Source: Candidatus Helarchaeota archaeon (GTDB lineage Archaea; Asgardarchaeota; Lokiarchaeia; Helarchaeales; RDOG01). Taken from it: a stretch of 64,000 bases of DNA. Under the pieces are notes generated by a model. The model saw nothing but the letters and a program-made list of their open reading frames with translations. It did not search any database and had not been told where the DNA came from. A program made the position numbers and the translations under genes. This document shows, one piece after another, positions 9,933-19,823 of this stretch; position 1 is the stretch's first letter; every line of letters starts with the position of its first letter. The DNA lies in assembly GCA_019058315.1 (NCBI GenBank), contig JAHPZH010000002.1:1-64000 (forward strand). Direction: 5' to 3'.

Positions 9933-11609
9933 TTACCTCCTCATAGAGATCTCCTTAAAAATTAGGGGATCTGCTCGATCTACATAATTAATCAATTTTT
10001 GACTTAAACGGTCAGAGACTGGTTTAAAGAGTTTATTCAATCTTAAATAAATAGGTTCTGCAACGGGAAGAAGTTTTTTGATAATATTATTTCCGTTATC
10101 TGTAAAAAAATTTATTCTGGGTTCAAACCTTTTAATTAGCCTTTGTATAAACTTAGAAATGGAATCCATAATCCTCATTGAGACTCTAAAAAATAATTCA
10201 AATAACTTTGAGCTTTTTGACGATTTAATCTTGTACTTAATTTTGACAGAATCGTCAAAACTTTCATGTAACCAATTTTGAAAATACCTGAAATACATTT
10301 TTATCCATTTTGATAAGATTTTCACATCTTTCCTAATATATAAAAGAATAATCTTAAGCATTGGAGTCATGAAATGAGTAAGTGCACCAAGGCCCCAACC
10401 ATCATGAATATATTTTTTCAGTTTTTTTTCATTATGCTCTTCTTGAGCTATCCTTAAATTGTATCTATTTGTTCCGGAAATTGACCATTGAATTATAGGG
10501 TGTGCTTTTATCTTTTCATTATATTTTTTTAAAAATTTTTTTGAGGTATCATTAATTTTTATAGCTTCAATAGCCACATCAGCAGCGATTTCAGCAGAAA
10601 ACCAAGCTGCAGGAACTCCATCGCACAGTTCGGTACTTTCAAGTCCTGCAGCATCACCAATAAGAATCATGCCATCCGTAAAATTAGGCCTATTCCGTAA
10701 ATTTTTATCAAGTCCAACATATATTTCAAAACCTTCCCACAGTCTCGCTCGCAGTTTGATGTATGGGGCTACTTTATTTTTCCACCAAGACAGATTATTT
10801 GTAATATTTTTATGATAGACATTAAATAATTTATTCAAGTTTGGAATTTTCCCTTCATCTAAGCTCAGACATTGATCTTGCATAAAATGTATACTATTTC
10901 TGTAAGGCCAAACCATAAGACCGTTACCATGACCTAAAGGAGGTGCTATTTTCTGTTCATCCCAACCCCAACAAAATCTACTTGTATATCCAAAAATTCT
11001 ATCAATTGCTTTTTTTGGCATTATATAGTCATAAGTATCTGCCAATGATATCGTCTCAGGAGGATATTTATCTCGAATTCCTGCTTTTATAGCTAATAAA
11101 CCTTGAGATCCTTCAGCGTTAATTACTATTTTTGACTCAAATTTTTCTCCTTTATCTGTTATTACACCTCTAATAAAATTATCTTCTTTTAAAAAATCAA
11201 TAACAGTTGTAGAAGTTTTCAATTCTACACCAGCTTTGACCGCTTGTTTTGCTTCCCACTCGCAAAAGGGTTTACAATATGTATTGTAACCAAATGCAAT
11301 TATTGGGGAAAGAGGTTTTGGTAGAATTAATGAATCATCAATTTCTATTTCTTCTTTTTCTATATCTATAATTATAAAATTAACTATACCATCTGCAGGT
11401 CTCTCGAAAGGAGGATTGCCATCCCTTATAAAAGCTGGTCCAAACAAAAAACCATAAAAAGGAATAGTCAAACCTGAAATGACTTTATCACCTATATTTT
11501 CGGAACGTTCTATCATGAGTGTCCTCAAACCTGCTTCTGCGCATTTTTTTGCTGCAACAGGTCCTCCAAACCCTGCTCCCACTACTATTACATCATACTC
11601 TTTTGTCAT
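9933..11609 (-). CDS. fixC: FixC-like flavoprotein / geranylgeranyl reductase family
   Basis: A 558-residue FAD protein. Residues 5-36 form the Rossmann motif VIVVGAGFGGPVAA (G11, G13, G16) ending in IER. The FAD-binding ILIGDAAGLES block lies near 335-345. This family includes FixC (ETF-quinone oxidoreductase-like) and archaeal geranylgeranyl reductases that saturate lipid chains. The partner FixX-like ferredoxin immediately downstream favours electron transfer from ETF or ferredoxin. Beyond about residue 430 there is a basic, helix-rich extension of ~120 residues not usual in FixC, perhaps a membrane-surface anchor. Either a lipid-saturating or a quinone-linked role is possible; the sequence does not decide. 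Confidence 0.85.
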   Translation of the reverse strand: MTKEYDVIVVGAGFGGPVAAKKCAEAGLRTLMIERSENIGDKVISGLTIPFYGFLFGPAFIRDGNPPFERPADGIVNFIIIDIEKEEIEIDDSLILPKPLSPIIAFGYNTYCKPFCEWEAKQAVKAGVELKTSTTVIDFLKEDNFIRGVITDKGEKFESKIVINAEGSQGLLAIKAGIRDKYPPETISLADTYDYIMPKKAIDRIFGYTSRFCWGWDEQKIAPPLGHGNGLMVWPYRNSIHFMQDQCLSLDEGKIPNLNKLFNVYHKNITNNLSWWKNKVAPYIKLRARLWEGFEIYVGLDKNLRNRPNFTDGMILIGDAAGLESTELCDGVPAAWFSAEIAADVAIEAIKINDTSKKFLKKYNEKIKAHPIIQWSISGTNRYNLRIAQEEHNEKKLKKYIHDGWGLGALTHFMTPMLKIILLYIRKDVKILSKWIKMYFRYFQNWLHESFDDSVKIKYKIKSSKSSKLFELFFRVSMRIMDSISKFIQRLIKRFEPRINFFTDNGNNIIKKLLPVAEPIYLRLNKLFKPVSDRLSQKLINYVDRADPLIFKEISMRR

Positions 11610-11694
11610 TTTATACCCAATTATTCTATTCCATTACTTTTTATCTAATTAAAAATCATTTTAAGTTTATATTTTTTCTTTTATTGTGGTTAAT

Positions 11695-11970
11695 TTATCT
11701 GGTATAGTATTCTCTATGAATATCCGAGAATACAATTTCAAAATATATTCCACAATTATTGCACTTGTATTCACGGACGCGATCTTCATAACTCCAGCCA
11801 GCATCATCACCATAATCAGAGATAGATTTGTTATAGTAATGATAGATGAGTTTCGTGTTAGTACTACCGCACTCGATGCATATTTCAGGTATCTGTTTTC
11901 TAAGTGCCCTATCGCTTTTTGCATGCTTACGATTCTTGTATTTTTTCTTTTTTTCCCATTTCGTCATCAT
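11695..11970 (-). CDS. Small zinc-ribbon protein
   Basis: A 91-residue protein with a basic N-terminus (TKWEKKKKYKNRKHAK) and one zinc ribbon formed by C31-x2-C34 and C70-x2-C73. The loop between the knuckles contains an acidic stretch (DYGDDAGWSYEDR). Such small basic ribbon proteins often bind RNA or DNA. It lies upstream of the fixC-like gene on the same strand, about 85 nt away, so co-transcription is possible. The overlapping frame at 11667-11924 lacks the paired cysteines and was not chosen. Function unknown. Confidence 0.7.
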   Translation of the reverse strand: MMTKWEKKKKYKNRKHAKSDRALRKQIPEICIECGSTNTKLIYHYYNKSISDYGDDAGWSYEDRVREYKCNNCGIYFEIVFSDIHREYYTR

Positions 11971-12082
11971 TCTCGTCCATTTAAATTTATCAAAAACAAG
12001 ATAAAATGAAATGCAATCTGAATATTCTTATTATAATTCCAAATAATTAAAATTATTAATAGATTATTTTTATATCTACATA

Positions 12083-12484
12083 ATGTTAGACAAGATAAGG
12101 ACATTATTTTCTAAAAAATCAAGGTTAATTAAGAAATATCGACCTCTTCTTTATTATAAAAAAAGAAAACTTTCAATTAAAATTCCTTGTACAAGTGAAT
12201 TATTTACTTCCGAGTATAGAATTATTGTATATTCAATAGATTTATCCTTTCTTGGCGGTGAAAGGGAGATACAGCCCGATCCAATTAAAATCTTCCTTGA
12301 TTTATACACAAATCAGCTGAAAAAGGTCTGCACGAGATATCATTGGAATTTTTTAGGAAAAAAGTGTGCTGATATTTCAGAGCTAGAATTGAAAGGGACA
12401 CATCCAATTATATTTATTCCTGATAACATTTTTGAGAAATTCTTTCATGGTCTATTGCCTAAAAAACACAGAAAAAGATTCTGA
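12083..12484 (+). CDS. Hypothetical basic protein
   Basis: A 133-residue protein I do not recognise. The first ~30 residues are very basic (KKSRLIKKYRPLLYYKKRK), the middle is mixed (YRIIVYSIDLSFLGGE...DPIKIFLDLY) and the C-terminus ends in KKHRKRF. There is no signal peptide or transmembrane segment. It starts with ATG, with no clear Shine-Dalgarno site but a T/A-rich stretch about 20-25 nt upstream that could be a TATA element for a leaderless message. It is isolated between two minus-strand genes. Confidence 0.55.
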   Translation: MLDKIRTLFSKKSRLIKKYRPLLYYKKRKLSIKIPCTSELFTSEYRIIVYSIDLSFLGGEREIQPDPIKIFLDLYTNQLKKVCTRYHWNFLGKKCADISELELKGTHPIIFIPDNIFEKFFHGLLPKKHRKRF

Positions 12485-12570
12485 ATTTTAATTTATAAAG
12501 ACCTAAATCGCTTATTTAATAACCGAAATTATCATGGCTAAAATTTCGAATCAAATTAAATATTTATTGT

Positions 12571-13389
12571 TTATTTTGATTTAATTGCAGAAACAATCAA
12601 TGAAAAGGGGATTTTTTGATTGATGTTTATGAAACGATGGATAGCTTCGTTATCATAGTCAGTATCCTGATATGGAACTTTATTTTCTCCCAACTTTTCA
12701 ATTTGTGCTTCAGTATACCCAGGAGGTTCCAACACTCTTTCAATTGTTAGTCCTACGGAGATTATTCCATTAATAATCTCTTCGAAACGATAAGCAGTAT
12801 CCTCAAAGGTCGCAATTTTTGCCCCTTTTTCATCTTGCCAATCCCAAATCTTTCGCTTTTCGTCGAAATAATTATTTACTTTATCTATGGATCCTTCTTC
12901 TAATGCTTCCCAGAGCAAATGCATAATAGGATGCCCCATACAGGTCACGATTCGTCCATTCTTGCGTAAAACTCTAGCGACTTCACTAAAGACTCTTGGA
13001 AGATCTTCCACATAATTCATGGCATGAGATGAAACAATTAGGTCAAAAGATGCATCATCAAGCATAAATAAGTCTTCCATATTACCTTTCAAAAACCTAA
13101 TTTTAACACCTTGACTTTTGGCTAATTTTTTTGCATATTCCAACTGTTTTTTTGATTGATCAAGGGCAGTTACAGATTTGGCACCCCATTTTGCTAAAAC
13201 AATGGAATTCTGACCCCCACCACATCCCAATTCCAAGACATCAAGCCCTTCGACATCACCAATCACACGAAGCTCTTTTTCACCAGGTCCAAATGGGCCA
13301 TAATGAACATTTTCCAATGAAATCTTTTTATGAGTCTGATAAAATTCGCTTAGATGATCCCATGACTCTTCATTTTTCTTATTTGACAT
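12571..13389 (-). CDS. Class I SAM-dependent methyltransferase
   Basis: A 272-residue methyltransferase. Motif I is VLELGCGGGQNS (residues 51-62), with an acidic residue after strand 2 (VTALDQSKKQ) and motif IV FDLIVSSHAMNYV, followed by VARVLRKNGRIV. This is the UbiE/Methyltransf_11 pattern, covering methylation of small molecules, quinones or lipids; the substrate cannot be told. The C-terminal ~80 residues (from about 190) are a variable cap. It is transcribed alone, with a 640-nt gene-free stretch upstream. Confidence 0.9.
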   Translation of the reverse strand: MSNKKNEESWDHLSEFYQTHKKISLENVHYGPFGPGEKELRVIGDVEGLDVLELGCGGGQNSIVLAKWGAKSVTALDQSKKQLEYAKKLAKSQGVKIRFLKGNMEDLFMLDDASFDLIVSSHAMNYVEDLPRVFSEVARVLRKNGRIVTCMGHPIMHLLWEALEEGSIDKVNNYFDEKRKIWDWQDEKGAKIATFEDTAYRFEEIINGIISVGLTIERVLEPPGYTEAQIEKLGENKVPYQDTDYDNEAIHRFININQKIPFSLIVSAIKSK

Positions 13390-14028
13390 TCAAATCAACC
13401 CTCATTAAATGTTTGAATACTCATAAAGCGTAAACTAGCGATTAGTCTTTGTACTAGCCTATTTCATTAATGTTTTAATTACTAAATTCTTTGGCTAAAT
13501 AATTTTTGGGTAAATATGCTATCAAAAATTAAGAATGAATATATTTTTTTATCGATTTGATATCACAATTTAATTCATTAAAATTATAAATGGGTCCTCC
13601 CATCCCCCCGTTCCTTTCGTTTTATTTAATGATCTTTGTAAGAACTTCCCCTTAAACTAATTTCAACAAAAAAAGATGTGAACATAAAAATTTTATATTA
13701 TTTTTTAAAAATTTGGAAAAAAATTTTACATATGGTTCTCATTATTAAATGAAGGTTTCAACTTATTTAAGAGGAGAATCTGCTTTTTTCTCAATTTAAA
13801 TAATTATTTTTAAACTTATTAATCTCTAATTCTCTTCCCTCTGCAGTTTCTGCAGATTTTTATTAGTTTTATTACTTTACGAAATTTATTTTCTCTGATT
13901 CAACCTTTTAAATTAAGGAAATCCATTAATAGAAAAAAAATATTGTGTAATTGTGGTGTGAAAAAATCGATATGGAATAATACCAAGAGGATTAAAATAA
14001 AGGTTAATGTAGATAGTGATTGAGAATA
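13390..14028. other. Gene-free spacer
   Basis: About 640 nt between the divergent methyltransferase and HdrA-like genes. I find only tiny open frames (longest about 16 codons from an ATG near 13749). There is a short ATGGG/CCCAT hairpin at 13590-13603 beside a C-rich patch, and a repeated CTGCAG near 13842. No RNA gene could be recognised. Confidence 0.55.
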
Positions 14029-16326
14029 ATGAAGAAGAAAAAAATTAAAGTCAAAGATATATTGGTTGTTGGGGTTGGGATTGTCGGTTGCGAAACTGCA
14101 TTAGAACTAGCAGATGCAGGTTTCAATGTATTTTTAATGGAGAAAAACCCTCCAATTAATGGAACCAGCAAACTATCGGATAAAAACTTGCCGACATACG
14201 ACTGTGAATATTGCTTGCTTGCTCCCAAACTCGTAGGGCAAGATAAACACCCAAATATTAAACTGATGACAAATGCGGATATTATAAAGCTAGAAGGAAA
14301 ACCTGGAAAATTTAAAGCTTCAATTAAAAAAAGAAAAAACAAGGTTGAAAGAGTTCAGCAATGTCCTAGTCAAATTCCTGATAAATTTATTGATATATTA
14401 AAAGATAAGAAGATTGGATATCTAGAATTTCCTCAAACTGAACCATTGAAGTTATTGATAAAAAAAAGAAAGATACCTCCTTGTGAAAATGCATGCCCAG
14501 CTCATGTGAAAAGCCAAGAATATGTTGATTTAATCCGCAAAGGAAAATATCAAGAAGCTTTAGATCTTATTCGAGAAAGATGCCCCCTTCCTTCAGTTAT
14601 CGGTCGTGTTTGTCCTCACCCCTGTGAAGAGGTATGCAATAGAAGGGAAGTGGATGAGCCTATCAATATTTGTGGACTTAAAATGTTCGTAGCTGATTAT
14701 GTTAGGAATAATCTTGATGAAAAAATCATGTTTTTAGAAGATAAGAAAGAAAAAAAAGTTGCTGTTGTAGGATCAGGTCCATCCGGGCTTACTGTTGCGT
14801 ATCATCTAGCAAGACGTGGATATCTGGTAACGATTTTTGAAAGAGAATCTGTTGCTGGTGGTATGCTTAGATTAGGCATTCCCAATTATAGATTACCACC
14901 AAACATCCTAAATGCAGATATCCAACACATTAAGAATTACGGTGTAAAAATAAAGACAAATTCACCAATAGGTCCACCAGGTCCCACTATAAAAAACTTA
15001 CTAAAGAATTACGATGCCGTCTACATTGGTGTAGGATTACCTGTTAGCAGGAAGCTAAATATCGAAGGGGAAGACTTAGATAACATTGTTTATGGAATAG
15101 ATTTTCTTAAAAAATGTAGCTTAGGTGAAGAATTCACAGTAGGTAAAAACGTTCTGGTAATTGGCGGTGGAGATGTGGCAGTAGATGTGGCTAGAACTGC
15201 AGTAAGAAAAGGAGCAAATGAAGTTCAAATGGTAATGCTAGAATCGGAAGACATTATCCCTGCCCATCCCTGGGAAGTGGAAGAAGCAAAGGAAGAAGGA
15301 ATAATATTCCATGTTAGCAGAGGTCCTAAAAGGTTCATTGGGGAAAATGGTAAGGTTATTGGTCTCGAAACTCTCTTTTGTAGCTCTGTGTTTGATGATG
15401 AAGGGAGATTCAGTCCTGTTCTTGAAACATGTTCAGAAAAAATAATCGATGCCGATATGGTGATAGTCACCATTGGCCAAACTTCTGACTTGGCATTTCT
15501 TGATAAAGATATTAAGGTAGGTAGGGGCATTGAGATTAATAGGAAGAATTTTCAGACGTCCATAGCTGGTGTTTTTGCTGGAGGAGAGATTGTGACTGGA
15601 CCTGGTGCTGCAATAAATGCAATAGCAATGGGAAATAAAGCAGCAATTGTCATTGATAGGTACTTGAAGGGTGATGATATATCAACCATCTCCGAAACAA
15701 TCCCTGATTATAAGGATGACGAAATAGTAACTATAGATGATATTTTGGGCTTGGATCGGATCGAACATAAAGCCAGAAAGAATAATAAATTTATTTTACC
15801 CAAGGAACGAATTAAAAACTTTAAAGAATTCACATTAGGAATGGAGGAGAATGAAGCTATTGAAGAAGCAGAACGCTGTCTAAGCTGTGGAATTTGCACA
15901 GAATGTTTTGAATACGTGAAAAGCTGTGTAGCTGATGTTATCGCAAATGAAGAAATCGATGAAAAAATCGAAGATCTCATTACAATCAATATTGGAGCGG
16001 TGATATTGTCTCCTGGAGCGTGGCTTTCTTGTTTTGCTCTTCGAAGAGGGACGGATTACAGGTGGGAAATCATAAACCCCATTGCAGAGGTTAATGAGGA
16101 GAAATGTATTGGTTGTGGGAGTTGTGTAGAAATTTGTCCATTTAATGCAATTTCTATTAAAATTACACAAATGCAATTGGTTGAATATGTTATAGACCAA
16201 CGTCAAGCTAAAATTGATCCCATTCAATGTAAAGGATGTGGCAAATGTGTTCCAAGATGTCCAGTTCAAGCAATATCCCAAAAACATATTACAAAAGAGC
16301 AAGTTGAAAGAGCTATGCTGTCCTAA
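14029..16326 (+). CDS. HdrA/GltD-type chimeric flavin iron-sulfur oxidoreductase
   Basis: A 765-residue soluble redox protein that joins two families. Residues 1-130 are the N-terminal part of heterodisulfide reductase HdrA (VVGVGIVGC Rossmann motif; CEYCLLAPKLV with C59 and C62; HPNIKLMTNADI). Residues ~150-235 are the cysteine-rich iron-sulfur domain of GltD-type proteins (PPCENACPAH, CPLP...CPHPCEEVC). Residues ~240-560 are the FAD/NADPH module (VAVVGSGPSGL; VLVIGGGDVAVDVAR; TSIAGVFAGGEI). Then follow CLSCGICTEC, an HdrA-like return segment (INIGAVILSPGAW) and two ferredoxin motifs (CIGCGSCVEICP, CKGCGKCVPRCP). It probably moves electrons between NAD(P)H, flavin and ferredoxin. The open frame begins at a TTG at 14020, but ATG 14029 fits the family better. 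Confidence 0.88.
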   Translation: MKKKKIKVKDILVVGVGIVGCETALELADAGFNVFLMEKNPPINGTSKLSDKNLPTYDCEYCLLAPKLVGQDKHPNIKLMTNADIIKLEGKPGKFKASIKKRKNKVERVQQCPSQIPDKFIDILKDKKIGYLEFPQTEPLKLLIKKRKIPPCENACPAHVKSQEYVDLIRKGKYQEALDLIRERCPLPSVIGRVCPHPCEEVCNRREVDEPINICGLKMFVADYVRNNLDEKIMFLEDKKEKKVAVVGSGPSGLTVAYHLARRGYLVTIFERESVAGGMLRLGIPNYRLPPNILNADIQHIKNYGVKIKTNSPIGPPGPTIKNLLKNYDAVYIGVGLPVSRKLNIEGEDLDNIVYGIDFLKKCSLGEEFTVGKNVLVIGGGDVAVDVARTAVRKGANEVQMVMLESEDIIPAHPWEVEEAKEEGIIFHVSRGPKRFIGENGKVIGLETLFCSSVFDDEGRFSPVLETCSEKIIDADMVIVTIGQTSDLAFLDKDIKVGRGIEINRKNFQTSIAGVFAGGEIVTGPGAAINAIAMGNKAAIVIDRYLKGDDISTISETIPDYKDDEIVTIDDILGLDRIEHKARKNNKFILPKERIKNFKEFTLGMEENEAIEEAERCLSCGICTECFEYVKSCVADVIANEEIDEKIEDLITINIGAVILSPGAWLSCFALRRGTDYRWEIINPIAEVNEEKCIGCGSCVEICPFNAISIKITQMQLVEYVIDQRQAKIDPIQCKGCGKCVPRCPVQAISQKHITKEQVERAMLS

Positions 16327-16405
16327 ATATCATAAATACTAGCTAAATTGTATCTAACAAATCTTTTCAAAAAAATATTTTAAATTATTTCTTATCAATA
16401 TTTTT

Positions 16406-16936
16406 ATGGTTTATAAAAAATTAATTTTTACTAACTATCGTAAATTTACAAAAGATAGTAAGATGACCGCAGTTGAAAGGGAACAGATAGACTCACTCGT
16501 CGCATATTCCGATAATACAGAAGAAATTGTCGAATTAGTGGATGTTGTTGATGAGAGTGGTAAGGTTCTTTACCAGTTCTATTTCTGGGACTATGGTTGT
16601 TCACGAATACTTGCTGCTGGAACGACCAATGAAATTGGTTATACATCTCAACATTCAATAGATGGTTGTGACGATCCAGATTTGTGGTTAGCACTTGGTG
16701 AGGCATATAAAAACGCAGATCCACCTATAGAACAAAGCATTGATTTTGAGATAGAGGATGAGGAATATTTCGAATTTGCTTGTGACTATGCAGTCAGTGA
16801 AAGACCAGAAGTGGCAATAAAATACTTAAAAAAAGCAATTGAGATAGACCCTGAACTAAAGGAAGAATTAAAAGAACTAGAGGAGTTTGATTCAATGCGT
16901 TCGATGAAGGAATTTAAAGAATTAATTGAAGATTAA
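16406..16936 (+). CDS. Hypothetical protein with TPR-like end
   Basis: A 176-residue acidic protein. The first ~125 residues are not recognised; they contain a beta-rich stretch (GKVLYQFYFWDYGCSRILAAGTTN). Residues ~130-160 read as one tetratricopeptide-like helix pair (DYAVSERPEVAIKYLKKAIEIDPELKEELK), so it may be a small protein-interaction factor. There is no signal peptide. It follows the HdrA-like gene by ~80 nt on the same strand and may share its transcript. Function unknown. Confidence 0.6.
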   Translation: MVYKKLIFTNYRKFTKDSKMTAVEREQIDSLVAYSDNTEEIVELVDVVDESGKVLYQFYFWDYGCSRILAAGTTNEIGYTSQHSIDGCDDPDLWLALGEAYKNADPPIEQSIDFEIEDEEYFEFACDYAVSERPEVAIKYLKKAIEIDPELKEELKELEEFDSMRSMKEFKELIED

Positions 16937-16960
16937 AGGTCTTTAATTAGGAAGGGCGAT

Positions 16961-18571
16961 TTAATCTTTCAACATTAATCTTACAAACTGTTCAGGAGGA
17001 GAGTCTTCTTCTTTCATCACTTGGATTAGTTTTTTAATCATCTTATCTTCCATTTCTTTTCCTTCTGGCGTTCCTGCAAGATTATTTTGAAAATTTGGGT
17101 CTTTTTTACGGTCAAAGAGATAATTTTGTTTGCATTCTTTAGCGGGAGCCTTTCCAGCGAAGTAAAATGATGGTAGTGGTATTTTCCATTGTGGTATTTT
17201 AACACCTGGGATAAATAATCCCGATTCCACATTTTCATACATACTGCCTAACAATTTTTCATACTGTTCAAATTCTATTTTTATTCCATACCGTTCAGAT
17301 ATTCCACTTATTACAGAAGGGGATAATGATAATGGAAACACAGAAGTATATACATTAATAGGTTTACGCGGATTAAATCCCCTAATATAAGTGGCATCCC
17401 AAGTAGTTAAATTTACCCCTTCACCAAAAGTTCCATAAAGAATATGGTCTCTTATGGTCTGTACTTCATCTTTAAGAACTGGTATTAAAGATTTTCCATC
17501 GACCATTTGATATTTACCCCCATCAGCACCTAATACATCTAAAATCGTGGCTCTTATATCTACTATCGTCGAAAACGTTGAATTTATTCTTTTATTTCCT
17601 TTTATTTCAGGATGATATATTATTAAAGGAATATTAGCGACATCTTCGAATATAGGATGTTCTTTTCCATATTGTTGCATTATTTTTCCTGGTTCTGCTA
17701 TTGCGTGTCCATGATCTGTTGTTAGAATTACCATCGTATTTTTCCAGAGATTATATTCATCCATTTTTTCAAAAACTCTTCCCACCCATCTATCAACCAT
17801 CGTAACTTTCCCGCAGTATTGGTTTTTAATGAATTCTAATTGTTTATCCGATGCTCCTTCAATGAATTTTTTCAACTCTCTATTACTTTGGTAAGGAGGC
17901 CAGCAAGTAAAGTCCTCGTTATAAGGACCGTACATTGATCTATATGGCTCTGGAACATAAAAAGGCTCATGGGGGTCAAAACTTTCAATATGTAAAAAGA
18001 ATTTTTCATGTGAATGATTCTTGTCCAACCAATCACATGCAGCTTGCATAACTTTTGGGGAATGAAAATCCTTTTCTTCTTTAAAATGTTTTACATTTCG
18101 ATAATAATGAATTGCTATATTTTCCGGTTTTCTCCACTTTAAATATGCTTTAACCCATTTAGGGTATTCGTTTGGATCCTCAAGCGGTTCAGTATTAGCA
18201 GGGTCATATTCATGACCCCGCATAAGCTTCGTATACATATAATTTTCATGATATCCATGAATAATCGGTTCCCAATAATGATAATGATCTGTAATTAGTG
18301 CTGTAACAGCACCTAAATTCTTTGCTTCAATTGGTAATAATCGATCAAATGGTTCTACTGGTCCCCAAAATTTCCATAAAAATTCATTTTTTCTACCAGA
18401 AAAAAGTTCTCTTCTTGCAGGTAGACATGGTGCTGAACAAAGAAAATGATGATCAAAAACTACTCCTTTTTTAGCGAGTTTTTCCATATTATTTGTTTCA
18501 ACTCGCTTATTTCCGTAAGGACTTATATAAGATTTGTTTAAACTATCAAGAAGGAGTAAGATTACATTCAT
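16961..18571 (-). CDS. Sulfatase (formylglycine-dependent)
   Basis: A 536-residue sulfatase. The N-terminus NVILLLLDSLNKSYISPYG carries the first metal ligand region. C49-L-P-A-R53 is the CxPxR formylglycine site, at exactly the same position as in the sulfatase at 5301. MVILTTDHGHAIAEPGK is the second metal-binding block. Length and lack of a signal peptide suggest a cytoplasmic enzyme acting on imported sulfated sugars or aryl sulfates. The two sulfatases are distant paralogues. No sulfatase-specific transporter is nearby. Confidence 0.93.
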   Translation of the reverse strand: MNVILLLLDSLNKSYISPYGNKRVETNNMEKLAKKGVVFDHHFLCSAPCLPARRELFSGRKNEFLWKFWGPVEPFDRLLPIEAKNLGAVTALITDHYHYWEPIIHGYHENYMYTKLMRGHEYDPANTEPLEDPNEYPKWVKAYLKWRKPENIAIHYYRNVKHFKEEKDFHSPKVMQAACDWLDKNHSHEKFFLHIESFDPHEPFYVPEPYRSMYGPYNEDFTCWPPYQSNRELKKFIEGASDKQLEFIKNQYCGKVTMVDRWVGRVFEKMDEYNLWKNTMVILTTDHGHAIAEPGKIMQQYGKEHPIFEDVANIPLIIYHPEIKGNKRINSTFSTIVDIRATILDVLGADGGKYQMVDGKSLIPVLKDEVQTIRDHILYGTFGEGVNLTTWDATYIRGFNPRKPINVYTSVFPLSLSPSVISGISERYGIKIEFEQYEKLLGSMYENVESGLFIPGVKIPQWKIPLPSFYFAGKAPAKECKQNYLFDRKKDPNFQNNLAGTPEGKEMEDKMIKKLIQVMKEEDSPPEQFVRLMLKD

Positions 18572-18615
18572 ATTTTTGATATTACTTTCTATTAAAAAAA
18601 ATCTTTTTATATTAA

Positions 18616-19782
18616 TTAATCAAATAAAAAATCCATAAATTCATCATAAACAATATTATTTATTGTAATAGACCTTTTCTTATCACAATCTAAGCACTGA
18701 AGAGTAATTTTTGTTTTTCTAAGTTTACCATAAGATCCCATATCTATTTTTGGTTCTATTTTCCAGATTCTTTGGTTTGGTGACCAACAATATTTGCATA
18801 TTTTTATCCCTGATAATATATCATTAATCCATTGTGATTTTTCTTTTTCAGGAAGACTAATCTTAAATTGGTGTTCTCCTTTACAAAATAAAACCGCCTG
18901 AATTTCGTGAGGATGTAGTTGTATCTGTTCCAAGAGAGCATCTAAATCGCAAGCAGGGCAAGTTAAAGAGCCCTTTCCAGTAGGTGAAATTTCCTTTTCT
19001 TTTAGTATTCTACGATAAATTTCGTAAAGTCCTTGTTGCATTGGAGTGACATTTTCATATCCGCAATAGTTACATATAGTTACAATTATTCTCCTATTTA
19101 AATATCCAGTAGAAAATCCTTGTCTATATTTAAAATCAGTTTTTTTTAGGAAGACATCTAATGATTTGCATTTTTTACATATATTTATTGCCCCAGGAAT
19201 AAGACTCAACCAAGTATACTGTTCATTTAGAGGGAATTTATATTTTATTTTGTGAGTAGGATTCCCAAAACATTTGCATTCAATAAACCCTTCTCCATTT
19301 TTTATCATGACGCTATTTATAAATATTTTATTATTACAATGTATACAGTTTAAGATATCTTCATATTTTTCAATTATCTCTGGAGTTTCCTGAGATTTTA
19401 AGTAATTAAAGTAAGAGTTATAATAAAACATATTTAAAATATTATTGAACTCCAGTTTTGTAGTTTTTTTACAAACTTTACACCTTTTTTTCAAAGTTAA
19501 ATATGCATTAAATCCCATCCCATAACTAATTATGTCCTCAATTCCCTTATAATCCGGATAGGTGGCTTGACATTCAGGACATGTTAATGTACTTTCAAAA
19601 AGGCTATCTAAGTAAGAACTCATCTCAACTTCTGCGATTTTCAATTTTGATTTATGTTTTAAGCATTTTTGCGTGATGAGAAACCTAACTTCATTAGGTT
19701 GGTGTTCAATTTTAATAGGAATGGCTCTCTGATCGCATTTAGGACAAATAAATTCATTAATTGACAAATTTTTTAACTCCAA
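18616..19782 (-). CDS. Three-module zinc-ribbon protein
   Basis: A 388-residue protein made of three tandem copies of a ~115-residue module (about 10-125, 140-265 and 275-388). Each copy has a first CxxC (CPKC, CIHC, CPAC), a C-x-G/K-x-x-H-like turn about 30 residues later (CLKHKSK, CFGNPTHK, CKGEHQF), then a middle CxxC (CPEC, CKKC, CKYC), and a last CxxC (CKVC, CNYC, CLDC) that ends each module. There is no transmembrane helix. It looks like a purely structural or nucleic-acid-binding zinc protein. I know of no family with this layout; function unknown. It follows the sulfatase direction but is probably separate. Confidence 0.72.
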   Translation of the reverse strand: MELKNLSINEFICPKCDQRAIPIKIEHQPNEVRFLITQKCLKHKSKLKIAEVEMSSYLDSLFESTLTCPECQATYPDYKGIEDIISYGMGFNAYLTLKKRCKVCKKTTKLEFNNILNMFYYNSYFNYLKSQETPEIIEKYEDILNCIHCNNKIFINSVMIKNGEGFIECKCFGNPTHKIKYKFPLNEQYTWLSLIPGAINICKKCKSLDVFLKKTDFKYRQGFSTGYLNRRIIVTICNYCGYENVTPMQQGLYEIYRRILKEKEISPTGKGSLTCPACDLDALLEQIQLHPHEIQAVLFCKGEHQFKISLPEKEKSQWINDILSGIKICKYCWSPNQRIWKIEPKIDMGSYGKLRKTKITLQCLDCDKKRSITINNIVYDEFMDFLFD

Positions 19783-19823
19783 TTATATTGCTATTTAATC
19801 CTACATTTTTTTAATAATCCTTT

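Noticed and set aside
9699..9965. Plus-strand frame of 88 codons over the fixX-like gene
   Set aside because: It is the antisense shadow of the cysteine-rich ferredoxin gene; His/Cys richness comes from complementing CxxC codons.
11667..11924. Alternative minus-strand frame of 85 codons
   Set aside because: It overlaps the zinc-ribbon frame at 11695-11970, which has two paired CxxC motifs and a more protein-like composition.
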